This document shows positions 8,850 to 19,178 of a DNA stretch of 64,000 nt, one piece after another; position 1 is the stretch's first letter, and every line of letters begins with the position of its first letter. The position numbers and the translations under genes were made by a program. The stretch lies in contig NSIM01000004.1 in assembly GCA_002737705.1 (NCBI GenBank), forward strand, positions 1-64,000, written 5' to 3'. Source of the stretch: Flavobacteriales bacterium. GTDB taxonomy: Bacteria > Bacteroidota > Bacteroidia > NS11-12g > UBA955. The notes beneath the pieces were generated by a model. That model was not told where the DNA came from and searched no databases. It saw only the letters and a program-made list of their open reading frames with translations.

Positions 8850-8921
8850 TGCCCTATCGTCTAATTGGCAGGACAGCACATTTTGGTTGTGCTTGTCTAG
8901 GTTCGAGTCCTAGTAGGGCAA
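8850..8921 (+). tRNA. tRNA-Gln(UUG), CCA not encoded
   Basis: TGCCCTA...TAGGGCA acceptor stem, anticodon loop TTTTGGT, T-loop TTCGAGT. Confidence 0.95.
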
Positions 8922-8985
8922 CAAACAGTAGGTTTATGATATCCGTTGTGCTTCGGTGCAACCACAGAGAAAGTAAAATCGAATT

Positions 8986-9960
8986 ATGACATCATTAATA
9001 CACCAAGTTAAAATTTTTGCTGGTAGCGCTTCTACCAGACTCACAGAGGATATTTGTGAGTTTTATGGAACCCTTTCTGGAGACATGACCATTTCCAGGT
9101 TTAGTGATGGAGAGTTCCAGCCGATTTACAATGAAAGTGTCAGGGGTTGTGATGTGTTTATTATCCAAAGTACCCATGCCAATTCTGACAACCTAATGGA
9201 ATTGCTCATGTCTATTGATGCGGCAAAGCGTGCAAGCGCAAACTACATTACAGCCGTTATTCCCTATTATGGTTATGCACGCCAAGATCGTAAAGACAAA
9301 CCAAGGGTTTCTATTGCCAGCAAATTAATTGCTGATTTATTGCAAACAGCAGGAGCCAACCGCGTTATGACGATGGAATTGCATGCTCCCCAAATTCAGG
9401 GATTTTTCAATGTGCCGGTGGATCACCTCGAAAGTTCAATCATATTTGCTCCGTATATTAAAACTTTGGCCAATGAAAATATGGTCATTGCAGCCCCAGA
9501 TGTGGGCGCTTCAAATAGAATTCGTGAAGTTGCTAAGATTTTAAATTTGGGCATGGTAATCTGCGATAAAGAGCGCAGAAAAGCCAATGAAATTGCCAAT
9601 ATGACGGTCATTGGAGATGTTAAAGGCAAGGATGTAGTTCTGATTGATGACATCATCGATACGGGAGGAACACTGTGCAAGTCGTCATTGATGCTCATGG
9701 ATAAAGGCGCCAAATCGGTGCGTGCTTTGTGTTGTCATCCCGTGCTCAGTGGCAAGGCATATGAGAACATAGAAAACTCCGTTCTTACAGAATTGGTTGT
9801 AACCGATACAATCCCTTTGAAAAAACATTCAGATAAAATCAAGGTCGTTTCCGTTGCCCCATTGTTTGCCCGTGCCATTCGCAATGTACATGAACATGGA
9901 AGCATCAGCTCCTTGTTTAAACAGGTATTTGCCCACCAAACAAAAATCGAACTCAAATAA
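8986..9960 (+). CDS. prs: ribose-phosphate pyrophosphokinase
   Basis: FSDGEFQP; IPYYGYARQDRKDKPR; DVVLIDDIIDTGGTL. Confidence 0.96.
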   Translation: MTSLIHQVKIFAGSASTRLTEDICEFYGTLSGDMTISRFSDGEFQPIYNESVRGCDVFIIQSTHANSDNLMELLMSIDAAKRASANYITAVIPYYGYARQDRKDKPRVSIASKLIADLLQTAGANRVMTMELHAPQIQGFFNVPVDHLESSIIFAPYIKTLANENMVIAAPDVGASNRIREVAKILNLGMVICDKERRKANEIANMTVIGDVKGKDVVLIDDIIDTGGTLCKSSLMLMDKGAKSVRALCCHPVLSGKAYENIENSVLTELVVTDTIPLKKHSDKIKVVSVAPLFARAIRNVHEHGSISSLFKQVFAHQTKIELK

Positions 9961-9986
9961 ACAATAATTAGAATAGAATAGACAAT

Positions 9987-10565
9987 ATGAAAACCATTTT
10001 TTTAAAAGGCGAAATGCGCAGTGAATTGGGTACCCGTACCGCAAAATCTTGTCGTGCCGAAGGAAAAGTACCCTGTGTTATGTATGGTTTGGCCGATGAC
10101 AATTTAAACTTTGCCGTTTACCAAGCAGATTTCAAAAACTTAGTATACACCCCAAATGTATACAAAGTAAAAATCGAATTGGAGGGCAAAAATTATGATG
10201 CCATTCTACAAGACATTCAGTTTCACCCAGTCTCTGATATGATTATTCACTGCGATTTTATGTCGGTTGACATCCAAAGACCCGTGGTAATGGAAATTCC
10301 TATCCGCGTGGTAGGCAATTCTCCAGGAGTGCGTGCAGGCGGTACATTGATGAAAAAAATCAATCGTTTGCGTGTGAAGGGATTAATCCAAAATTTACCC
10401 GATTTTATTGATGTAAGCATTGAAGATTTAGAAATTGGCCAATCTGCCAAGGTTTCACAAATTCAGGTGGACGGTTTTGAATTGCTGAATTCTCCTGCCA
10501 ATGCCATCTTGACGGTAAAAACCACCCGTGCCATCATACAAGCGGCAACAGAAACACCAAGTTAA
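9987..10565 (+). CDS. rplY: 50S ribosomal protein L25/general stress protein Ctc
   Basis: GTRTAKSCRAEGKVPCVMYG...; D-rich HCDFMSVD; follows prs. Confidence 0.92.
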   Translation: MKTIFLKGEMRSELGTRTAKSCRAEGKVPCVMYGLADDNLNFAVYQADFKNLVYTPNVYKVKIELEGKNYDAILQDIQFHPVSDMIIHCDFMSVDIQRPVVMEIPIRVVGNSPGVRAGGTLMKKINRLRVKGLIQNLPDFIDVSIEDLEIGQSAKVSQIQVDGFELLNSPANAILTVKTTRAIIQAATETPS

Positions 10566-10742
10566 GAATAGCGGGTTTGTCACACCGTAAATGGTGGTCT
10601 CTTTTAATCATTTCGACACAATGTGCTTCTCTTTATTAGGGGATGCGTTGTTATACCTATCTTGGTTTTGAGAAACTGTCAACAATACAAAGGAGTGGTT
10701 CAGATTGTCCAACTTCTATTCAGTGGCGTAGCGAACAACCAA

Positions 10743-10802
10743 ATTAATACCCGCCGTTACCATTGTTGCGGCATGTATTAATGCAGAAACTGGTGTTGGT
10801 CC
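10743..10802 (-). pseudogene. 20-codon relic matching the NADH:quinone oxidoreductase subunit L (NuoL) core signature
   Basis: minus-strand frame reads [20 protein letters not shown], then LVVRYATE-stop; flanks diverge. Confidence 0.75.
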
Positions 10803-10870
10803 CACGGTTTGAATCCTGTCAAACCGCGAATTATTTGCATACTTCATCCACGAAACCGGTGGCGAGAAAT

Positions 10871-11476
10871 TCAGTGCGTTGCGGCTTTAAAGTTTGCCGA
10901 TACCGCATCCCAATTAACCACATTCCAGAATGCAGCAATGTAATCGGGTCTGCGGTTTTGGTAATGCAGATAATAAGCATGTTCCCAAACATCCAGGCCC
11001 AAAATCGGAATCCCTTTTACGTCAACAACATCCATTAGCGGGTTGTCTTGGTTAGGAGTAGAGCTGATGACCAATTTGTGATCGTGAACAATCAGCCAGG
11101 CCCAACCACTTCCAAAACGAGTGGTTCCTGCACTGTTAAATTGTTCCTTCATTGCTTCAAAACTTCCAAAATTGGCATTGATGGCTTCCATTAAAGCACC
11201 TGTTGGGGTTCCACCCCCCTTGGGTTTCATAATGCTCCAGAAAAACGTGTGGTTCCAATGGCCTCCCCCATTATTTCTAATTGCGCCACTGTAGCGAGAA
11301 ATATTTTGAATGATAGTCAACAAATCGACCGTTGCAGCCGGAGTGTCTTTGGTAGCATTGTTTAGGTTATTCACATAGGCTTGATGGTGTTTTCCGTGAT
11401 GGATTTCCATAGTACGTGAATCGATATGTGGCTCCAAAGCATTGTATTCGTAAGGAAGTGTAGACAATTCGAACAT
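10871..11476 (-). CDS. superoxide dismutase (Fe/Mn family)
   Basis: [55 protein letters not shown]. Confidence 0.96.
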   Translation of the reverse strand: MFELSTLPYEYNALEPHIDSRTMEIHHGKHHQAYVNNLNNATKDTPAATVDLLTIIQNISRYSGAIRNNGGGHWNHTFFWSIMKPKGGGTPTGALMEAINANFGSFEAMKEQFNSAGTTRFGSGWAWLIVHDHKLVISSTPNQDNPLMDVVDVKGIPILGLDVWEHAYYLHYQNRRPDYIAAFWNVVNWDAVSANFKAATH

Positions 11477-11786
11477 ATTTTTAGGGATAGATTTAAAACA
11501 AAGTTACGGAAAAGTAGTTCTCTTTTCAAAGGCGAATCGAAAACCCAACTTTTAAAGAATCAGCGCTCATCCAGCAGTTATTGAAAATGGATTGGGAGTT
11601 GTCCCGACGTTTGGACTAATCAATGAATACTATTCTTACCGATTGTATTACATCAGTTGCGTTCACCATTTGTATCAATGGCTCAGCGAAACGGTCATCT
11701 GTAACCCAGAAAAAAGTTTTTCCACCGCAAAAGCGGTGAATACGATTGCGGCTCCTTTCAATGACTACCTTTGTGAGCCTATAGCC

Positions 11787-12536
11787 ATGGCCAATATAGC
11801 AACCCTGATTCTTCAATACATATACGCATCTGGCCTTGAATTATCTGCCGCTATTCTTTCTTTATACTGTGTTATTTTGGCCGCCAAGAATAACATTTGG
11901 AATTGGCCAGTTGCCATGATTGGTTCATTGCTTTATACAAAGATTTTTTTTGAAATTGGTTTGTATTCTGATGCGGTTCTCAACACAATTTTTTTACTGT
12001 TTCAAGCCTACGGACTTTGGGTTTGGATGCGTTTGGGTAAATTGCAAAAATCGGGTTTAACAATAGCGGCTTCCAACGTTGGACCAAAACCAATCTCGGC
12101 GCAGGACGACTTTCTCCACAACAACCCCAAAAAAAACCAAAATTCCAGCATTTCATGGGCAAGCAATACCCAAATAATCGGTGTGTTATTGGCGGCAATC
12201 CTTGCATATTTTCCATGGGTACTCTTCGTTCAATACAAGCTAACAGACATTATTTTATATTTTGGTTTACACGCCAGCACCCCACAATTTATATACTTGG
12301 ATGCTGCTATGCTTTTTCTGAGTCTTGCTGCACTGTTTATGCAAGCCCAAAAATGGATCCAACATTGGTTTTTGTGGATTCTAATTGATTTGATTTACGT
12401 CCCGATGTATATGAGTACAGCAAACTACACAACAGCGATTCTTTATGTTCTGTATATGCCGATTGCGTTTATGGGCTACCATTTGTGGCAAAAAGAATAT
12501 ATTATTGACTTTCAGGAACGTAATACAAACGATTGA
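11787..12536 (+). CDS. pnuC: PnuC-family (nicotinamide riboside type) transporter
   Basis: NIWNWPVAMIGSLLYTKIFFEIGLYSDAVLNTIFLLFQAYGLWVW; start set at MANIATLI. Confidence 0.8.
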   Translation: MANIATLILQYIYASGLELSAAILSLYCVILAAKNNIWNWPVAMIGSLLYTKIFFEIGLYSDAVLNTIFLLFQAYGLWVWMRLGKLQKSGLTIAASNVGPKPISAQDDFLHNNPKKNQNSSISWASNTQIIGVLLAAILAYFPWVLFVQYKLTDIILYFGLHASTPQFIYLDAAMLFLSLAALFMQAQKWIQHWFLWILIDLIYVPMYMSTANYTTAILYVLYMPIAFMGYHLWQKEYIIDFQERNTND

Positions 12537-13749
12537 AAGATTCTTCGTTGAGTAATTCATTGGCCACATTCAGCAAATCGCGCGCACTTACACCTTGAAT
12601 TGAATCAATTGCCGTACCAATAGAGGTAGCCTTCCCTTTTCGCAATACACTTTGACCCAGGTGCATCATCAAGCCGCTGCGGTTTTCATTTGATAAAATT
12701 AATTGCCCAACATATTGGTTTTTTGCCCGAGACAATTGGAGGGTTCCCAACGATTGTTCCCGTAATTTCTTAAGTTCCCTAAAAATCAAGTCGACCGACT
12801 TATGAATATATCTCGGCTCGCTGCCTACAAAACAATGAAATAATCCCGCCTCTCCAAATGCGCTATACCCGCTTTCTACATTATACGTATACCCATATTT
12901 TTCTCTGATGGATAGATTTAAACGGCTGTTGAGGACCGGGCCACCCAGTAGATTGTTTAGAAGCAATAATTTCCAGCGATCGGCATGGTCGATCGGATAT
13001 GCCAAACAACCAACAATTGCATAAGCCTGTTGGAATTCTGTTTTTTTACTTATATTAAAATGCGTTTCGAATTTAAAATGCGTGGGTAATTGAATGTTTG
13101 ATTTTGCCGCAGACAATGATTTGGGAAGAAATTTGTCTAATGCATACAGCGTTCTTTCGATCGAAACATTGCCTACTATACAAAAAACCATATTGCTAAA
13201 TTGATAGTGCGTGTTTACAAAATCCAGTAAGTGTGTTTGTTGTATTTGTTGAATCGATTCTTCTGTGCCCAATATATTGTGTGCCAATGGGTGATTGTCA
13301 AAAAACCGCTCTTGAAATTCATCAAAAATATTTTCCTCGGGGGTGTCGATATACATGTTTATTTCATCAGCAATAACTTTTTTTTCTTTCTCAAGTTCGT
13401 TCATTGGAAAAGAAGACCTAAAAACAACATCGCAGAGTATGTCTGTTAGCCTAGAAAGATGTTTCGATTGAACGGTACCATACACTGTTGTTAATTCTTT
13501 TGTAGTGTAAGCATTGAGCTCTCCGCCCACAACTTCCAAATGATTCAATACATGAATTGTTTTGCGGTTGGTGGTTCCTTTAAATAGCATATGCTCGATG
13601 CAATGGGCCAATCCCGGATTTAGACCATCATTTTTACTGCCTGCCATGATCGAAAATCCCGCATGAACAAGCTGGGTTCCTTTTACTCTTTGATGCACCA
13701 CCCTTAAGCCATTCGGAAAAGTGATTAATTGGTATTGTTCTAAACCCAT
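12502..13749 (-). CDS. M16 family zinc metallopeptidase (insulinase-like)
   Basis: HxxEH motif LAHCIEHMLFKG; ELNAYTTKELTTVYG; start set at MGLEQYQL. Confidence 0.9.
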   Translation of the reverse strand: MGLEQYQLITFPNGLRVVHQRVKGTQLVHAGFSIMAGSKNDGLNPGLAHCIEHMLFKGTTNRKTIHVLNHLEVVGGELNAYTTKELTTVYGTVQSKHLSRLTDILCDVVFRSSFPMNELEKEKKVIADEINMYIDTPEENIFDEFQERFFDNHPLAHNILGTEESIQQIQQTHLLDFVNTHYQFSNMVFCIVGNVSIERTLYALDKFLPKSLSAAKSNIQLPTHFKFETHFNISKKTEFQQAYAIVGCLAYPIDHADRWKLLLLNNLLGGPVLNSRLNLSIREKYGYTYNVESGYSAFGEAGLFHCFVGSEPRYIHKSVDLIFRELKKLREQSLGTLQLSRAKNQYVGQLILSNENRSGLMMHLGQSVLRKGKATSIGTAIDSIQGVSARDLLNVANELLNEESFNRLYYVPESQ

Positions 13750-13795
13750 TGTTTCACAAAAATACCTTCTGTTTCGCGTATTTTTGTAGCATAAA

Positions 13796-14818
13796 ATGCT
13801 AATTGACAATACATCTTCATTTGTTGCCGACATAAAGGCGGGTAAAATCACAAAAGTGGTTATAACAACGCACCACAAACCCGATGGGGATGCGATGGGC
13901 TCTACATTAGGACTATATCATTTTTTAAGGGCATTCATTTCCGATGTGGTGGTTTGTGTTCCAAACGATTATTCGGAAAACCTGTTTTGGCTGCCTGCAA
14001 ATGATACCGTTGTCAATTTCGAAAAAACCCCCGAAGTGGTTTCGGCCCTGGTTAATGAGGCAGATGTCATTTTCTGCCTTGATTTTAACCGTTTGTCAAG
14101 AATCAATAATTTAGGTAAACTTGTTGATGAATCAAAATCTATTAAAATAATGATAGACCATCACTTAGAACCTGATACATTTTCTAAATATACCTATTGG
14201 AATTCCGAATCAAGTAGCACATGTGAGCTCATTTACCAGTGGATAGAAAACTATTTTGGCAAACAGTATATTTCGCCAAAGGTGGCAACTTGTTTGTACA
14301 CGGGATTGATGACAGATACAGGCAATTTTCAGCACAACAATACCAAACCATCTACACTTCGCCTGGCAGCAGATATGATGGAATCAGGAGCGGATCATTT
14401 GCAAATTCACGCCAATATTTATGATGTTTTTTCATTGAATCGTACCCGATTATTTGGCTATTGCTTGTTCAAAAAAATTGAAGTTCTCGCAGAGTTCAGG
14501 ACGGCATTGATTTATTTGGATCGCCATGAGGTTAAACAATTTGATTTACAGACCGGCGATACCGAGGGATTGGTAAATTTTGGCTTGGGCTTGAAAAATA
14601 TTGTGTTGAGCGTATTGATTATCGATCGTACTGAACGGGTAAAATTGAGTTTTCGCAGCAAAGGCGATTTTGCAACGAATGCGTTTTCTGCAAGATTTTT
14701 TGAAGGTGGAGGCCATAAAAATGCTTCTGGGGGACAGAGTTCACTGAGCCTCGAAGAAACTGTCGCCAAGTTCAAATCGGGATTGGCCCTCTATAAAAAA
14801 GAATTGTTGTTGGTTTAA
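13796..14818 (+). CDS. DHH/DHHA1 family phosphoesterase (bifunctional oligoribonuclease/PAP phosphatase, NrnA-like)
   Basis: THHKPDGDAMGSTLG; DHHLEPD; TGLMTDTGNFQ; GGGHKNASGG. Confidence 0.9.
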   Translation: MLIDNTSSFVADIKAGKITKVVITTHHKPDGDAMGSTLGLYHFLRAFISDVVVCVPNDYSENLFWLPANDTVVNFEKTPEVVSALVNEADVIFCLDFNRLSRINNLGKLVDESKSIKIMIDHHLEPDTFSKYTYWNSESSSTCELIYQWIENYFGKQYISPKVATCLYTGLMTDTGNFQHNNTKPSTLRLAADMMESGADHLQIHANIYDVFSLNRTRLFGYCLFKKIEVLAEFRTALIYLDRHEVKQFDLQTGDTEGLVNFGLGLKNIVLSVLIIDRTERVKLSFRSKGDFATNAFSARFFEGGGHKNASGGQSSLSLEETVAKFKSGLALYKKELLLV

Positions 14819-14828
14819 GGCAAGTGTT

Positions 14829-15743
14829 ATGACTATAAAAACCCATTTTTTGTTTTTCGGATTGTTATTTGGGCTATTATTTTCTTCTTGTGGAGAGGGC
14901 TTTACTACAAGCAAATCTGGACTTGTTTACCGGTTTAATCTCGGTGAACCTTTGGATAAACCATACGGGCCCTATCACTTTATGCTCTTGCACCACATGC
15001 TCATAGGCCCCAATAACGACACCATCGAAAATGCATTTTTATCAGATACCTTAGAAGAGTTTCCGTATCCTTTGGAGGCCCGAAACGAACTGCTAGAGGC
15101 CCTTCAGATGCTGGGTCCCGGCTGTGAAATAGAAATTAAAATCAATACCGATAGTTTAAAGCGCAAAATTGGTGGGTCGCCCAAGGTCAATTTATTGGAA
15201 TCCAACAAAATTGCACGGTTTATAATTAAGGTCGAAAAAATTCTAAGCGCTGAGGAATACGATGCCTACCGAAATCAAAAACTGTTATTCCGCATTATGG
15301 AAGAGAACAAATTGATTGATGGATATGCATTGCAGCACAGCTATGGAAATTCGCCAGGAGGGGCTTGGGTTTTAGATTCTTTAAAAATGATCAAGTACCG
15401 CATCACCCAAGCGAATGGGATGCCAGATGTTAGCAGCAGACAATTGGAAAATTCTCCTGTGCAAGCAAACGTCAATGCCCTTTCTTTTGAATGTGAGGTG
15501 ATGAATATCGATGGAAGATTAATTGCCAATAGCGAAATGGAAGGAAGGTCTTACCGGAGCGAAAAGAATAAGATGTCTTTTGAAATTAGGGCATTAAACG
15601 AATTGCCTTATTACCTTAAAGAAGGACAGACTGGAGAGTTTCTCATTACCTCAGATTGGGGATATGGTGCAAAAGGCAGAATTGGCGTACCGAGTTACGC
15701 CCCATTGAGAATAATAATTAAACAAGTAAAACCTGTTGATTAG
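14829..15743 (+). CDS. FKBP-type peptidyl-prolyl isomerase-like lipoprotein
   Basis: lipobox FSSCGEG; C-terminal LKEGQTGEFLITSDWGYGAKGRIGVPSYAPLRIIIKQVKP. Confidence 0.7.
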   Translation: MTIKTHFLFFGLLFGLLFSSCGEGFTTSKSGLVYRFNLGEPLDKPYGPYHFMLLHHMLIGPNNDTIENAFLSDTLEEFPYPLEARNELLEALQMLGPGCEIEIKINTDSLKRKIGGSPKVNLLESNKIARFIIKVEKILSAEEYDAYRNQKLLFRIMEENKLIDGYALQHSYGNSPGGAWVLDSLKMIKYRITQANGMPDVSSRQLENSPVQANVNALSFECEVMNIDGRLIANSEMEGRSYRSEKNKMSFEIRALNELPYYLKEGQTGEFLITSDWGYGAKGRIGVPSYAPLRIIIKQVKPVD

Positions 15744-15791
15744 TCAAGGGAATTCTTAAAAATGGATTGTACAACCTAATTTTGAATTGAT

Positions 15792-16844
15792 ATGAGTGCT
15801 AAGAATATAATCATTACTGGTGGTGCGGGCTTTATTGGGAGTCATGTAGTGAAAAGATTTGTGAAGAACTACCCCGATTTGCATATTATCAACATGGATT
15901 CCCTTACCTATGCTGGCAATTTGGAGAATTTAACAGAAATTGAATTGGCTCCAAATTATGAATTTATTCGCATGGATATTACCGATTCCCATGCTGTCAA
16001 TGCATTTTTTAGCAGCCGACCAATCCATGGTGTTATTCACCTTGCAGCAGAAAGTCATGTAGATCGAAGTATCGTAAATCCCATTGAATTTGTGATGACC
16101 AATGTGGTGGGAACAGTGGTTTTACTCAACGCCTACAAAACATTTGGCCATACCGACCAAGGGAGGTTTTATCATGTAAGTACCGATGAGGTTTATGGAA
16201 CTCTGGGTGATGAAGGAAAGTTTACCGAACAGACCCCTTACCAACCCAATTCTCCCTACAGTGCATCCAAGGCATCCAGTGATCATTTTGTACGGGCCTA
16301 CTATGAAACCTACCATTTGCCGATTGTTATCAGTAATTGTTCTAACAATTATGGCAGTCACCAGTTTCCAGAAAAATTACTCCCACTCATGATTCACAAC
16401 ATCAAAAATAAAAACCCACTTCCGGTATATGGCAAGGGTGAGAATGTGCGGGATTGGCTTTGGGTAGAAGACCATGCGCGGGCCATAGAGAAAATTTATT
16501 TTGAAGGGAAAGTGGGTGAAACTTATACTATTGGTGGAAATAATGAATGGAAAAATATTGATTTGGTCTACAAATTGTGTGAAATAATGGACCGAAAATT
16601 ACACCGAGATTTGGGAGAATCTTGCAAACTTATCACCTTTGTAACCGACCGAAAAGGCCATGATTTTAGATATGCAATCGATGCCAGTAAATTGGAAAAA
16701 GAACTGGGTTGGAAACCCAGCGTTGCTTTCGATCAGGGGTTTGAAAAAACCATAGATTGGTATATAGAAAATAAAAATTGGCTCGACCATGTAACCAGTG
16801 GTTCCTATACTGCATATTATGAATCAATGTATAGCAAAGGATAA
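15792..16844 (+). CDS. rfbB: dTDP-glucose 4,6-dehydratase
   Basis: GGAGFIGSHVV; LAAESHVDRSI; VSTDEVYGTLG; YSASKASSDHFVRAY. Confidence 0.95.
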   Translation: MSAKNIIITGGAGFIGSHVVKRFVKNYPDLHIINMDSLTYAGNLENLTEIELAPNYEFIRMDITDSHAVNAFFSSRPIHGVIHLAAESHVDRSIVNPIEFVMTNVVGTVVLLNAYKTFGHTDQGRFYHVSTDEVYGTLGDEGKFTEQTPYQPNSPYSASKASSDHFVRAYYETYHLPIVISNCSNNYGSHQFPEKLLPLMIHNIKNKNPLPVYGKGENVRDWLWVEDHARAIEKIYFEGKVGETYTIGGNNEWKNIDLVYKLCEIMDRKLHRDLGESCKLITFVTDRKGHDFRYAIDASKLEKELGWKPSVAFDQGFEKTIDWYIENKNWLDHVTSGSYTAYYESMYSKG

Positions 16845-16917
16845 TTGGAAGAGACAATAATCAATGAATATCGGCATAAGAGAAATAAAAGTTCATCCAA
16901 AAAACATCCCCAAAACA

Positions 16918-18420
16918 ATGTCTAGTTTGCATTTATACAATACATTATCCCGGAAATTGGAATTGTTTCAGCCTATCACTGAAGGACATGTGGGCATTTA
17001 TATTTGTGGTCCAACAGTATACGGACCACCCCATCTTGGCCATGTTCGTGGCCCGATTGTTTTTGATGTACTTCGAAGGTATTTGATTCACAATGGGTAT
17101 AATGTTAGGTTTGTTAGAAACATAACAGATGTTGGACATCTTGTGGGAGATTTTGATGGGGGTGAAGACAAGTTGCTTAAGCAGGCTAAGGTAGAAAAAT
17201 TAGAACCCATGGAGGTGGCACAGACGTATACCAATGCGTACAATGCTGTTATGGATAAAATGAATATCATCAAGCCCAGCATTGAGCCCCGGGCTACCGG
17301 TCACATTATTGAACAAATTGAAATGATTCAAGCCATCATGGATGCTGGTTTGGCATATACTATTAATGGTTCCGTTTATTTTGATGTCATCGCTTACAAT
17401 ACAAATAACAATTATGGTGTGTTGAGCGGAAGGATTTTAGAGGATTTGCAATCGGGTCATGATGCAATTTCCTCTGGCCCAAATTTTGTACCCTCTCAGG
17501 GACGGGCATTGGAATCTCAAAATGAAAAACGCAATCCAAGCGATTTTGCACTCTGGAAGAAAGCATCGCCAGAACATCTTATGCAATGGAATAGTTCTTG
17601 GGGCAAAGGATTCCCGGGATGGCATATCGAATGCAGTGCAATGAGCGCTAAATATTTGGGTGCCTATTTCGATATTCACGGTGGCGGCTTGGATTTATTA
17701 TTTCCCCACCATGAAGCCGAAATTGCACAAGGTATTGTAGCGCACAAGCACACCCCAGCGAAATATTGGATTCACCACAATATGATTACCATTGCTGGCC
17801 AGAAGATGGCCAAGAGTTTAGGAAATGGGGTGTTGGCAGAACAATTATTCAATGGATCGCATGCTTTATTAGACCAGCCCTATTCTCCGATGACCCTGAG
17901 ATTTTTCGTCTTACAGGCACATTATCGCGGAACTTTAGATTTTAGCAATAATGCATTATTGGCTGCGCAAAAAGCTTGGCAACGCATGCAATCGGCAATC
18001 AATTTAATCGACAACCTAAAGGTTGTTGATGGTAAGGGTTCAATGGAGGTTGATGACATTGTTTTGGGTATTCGTGAGAGCATGAATGATGACTTAAATA
18101 CGCCGCAAGTAATTGCCCATTTGTTTGAATTGTGCCGGCGTATTAATTTGGTTAATGACGGAAAAGACCAAATTTCGCTTCGCGTCAAAACCCTTGTCCA
18201 ACAGTTGAGAGATGATGTTTGCTTTGGATTTTTGGGTCTAATATTGGACGATAAATCAAATTCAGATGGATTGAATGATGCCATGCAGATTTTACTAGAC
18301 CTGCGCAAAAATGCCAAAAAAGAAAACAATTGGGTTTTGGGCGATCAAATCCGAGATGCTTTGAAAGAAAAAGGTTTTGAAATCAAAGATACTCCCGAAG
18401 GAACCGTTTGGAAATTATAA
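16918..18420 (+). CDS. cysS: cysteine--tRNA ligase
   Basis: YICGPTVYGPPHLGHVRGPIVFDVLRRYL; GWHIECSAMS; MAKSLGNG. Confidence 0.96.
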   Translation: MSSLHLYNTLSRKLELFQPITEGHVGIYICGPTVYGPPHLGHVRGPIVFDVLRRYLIHNGYNVRFVRNITDVGHLVGDFDGGEDKLLKQAKVEKLEPMEVAQTYTNAYNAVMDKMNIIKPSIEPRATGHIIEQIEMIQAIMDAGLAYTINGSVYFDVIAYNTNNNYGVLSGRILEDLQSGHDAISSGPNFVPSQGRALESQNEKRNPSDFALWKKASPEHLMQWNSSWGKGFPGWHIECSAMSAKYLGAYFDIHGGGLDLLFPHHEAEIAQGIVAHKHTPAKYWIHHNMITIAGQKMAKSLGNGVLAEQLFNGSHALLDQPYSPMTLRFFVLQAHYRGTLDFSNNALLAAQKAWQRMQSAINLIDNLKVVDGKGSMEVDDIVLGIRESMNDDLNTPQVIAHLFELCRRINLVNDGKDQISLRVKTLVQQLRDDVCFGFLGLILDDKSNSDGLNDAMQILLDLRKNAKKENNWVLGDQIRDALKEKGFEIKDTPEGTVWKL

Positions 18421-18438
18421 AGTAAAATCGCATAGTTT

Positions 18439-19140
18439 ATGCCAGGTCACTTCACGTTCTACTCCAACAAAATTAACAACAATATTGCCGATTTTGACTT
18501 GTCTGAATGCAAGCATGCAATTGGGGTTTTGCGTTATTCATTGGGCGATGGAATTTGGTTTACAGATGGGTTTGGGAAACGCTATTATGGGATAATTTCA
18601 GTGAGTACAAAGACGGGATTTCAGGTAGAAATCAAGCAAACCGTGTTGGTTGATCCTTTGCCCGGCATTCATGTTTTTATGGCAATTTTGAAAAGCCGTG
18701 AGCGGATGGAATGGGCCGTAGAAAAATGCAGCGAGCTTGGAGTAAATTCCTTTACTTTTTTTCATGCCGATCGGGGAGAAAGGGCGAAGCTTAATATAGA
18801 CCGTATGAATAAGGTTGCGATATCTTCCCTCAAACAATCGCATGGAGCCTGGATTACGAACGTGGCAGTTCTTGGTTTCGATGCTATTTGTCGTGTCGGC
18901 TTGTCATCGCCTTTATTCCATAAATACATTGCTTTTTGCTCCGATTCCAAGAAAATATCTCCCCCAGAAATTCAGTATCCAATGGCATTGTTAATTGGCC
19001 CTGAAGGAGATTTTTCTACCCGCGAAATAGAGATTTCCAACGCAAACAATTGGATACCCTTACACTGCGGGAATCAAATCTTGCGCAGTGAAACAGCCGT
19101 TGTTTCTGTTGCGGCCGCCCTGCGTTTGAGCAGTCGTTGA
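18439..19140 (+). CDS. rsmE: 16S rRNA (uracil(1498)-N(3))-methyltransferase
   Basis: MEWAVEKCSELGV; LLIGPEGDFSTREIE; LRSETAVVSVAAAL. Confidence 0.93.
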   Translation: MPGHFTFYSNKINNNIADFDLSECKHAIGVLRYSLGDGIWFTDGFGKRYYGIISVSTKTGFQVEIKQTVLVDPLPGIHVFMAILKSRERMEWAVEKCSELGVNSFTFFHADRGERAKLNIDRMNKVAISSLKQSHGAWITNVAVLGFDAICRVGLSSPLFHKYIAFCSDSKKISPPEIQYPMALLIGPEGDFSTREIEISNANNWIPLHCGNQILRSETAVVSVAAALRLSSR

Positions 19141-19178
19141 GTTGATGGTCTTACTGGGGATTTTGGTATCTTTGTAGT

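Noticed and set aside
10763-11038. 91-aa plus-strand ORF overlapping the SOD 3' end
   Set aside because: Antisense to a clear SOD gene; the informative frame in this gap is the minus-strand NuoL relic.
11592-11786. N-terminal 65-aa extension of the pnuC ORF
   Set aside because: Atypical for PnuC; TM1 begins at MANIATLI, so the upstream part is probably non-coding leader or a degenerate repeat.
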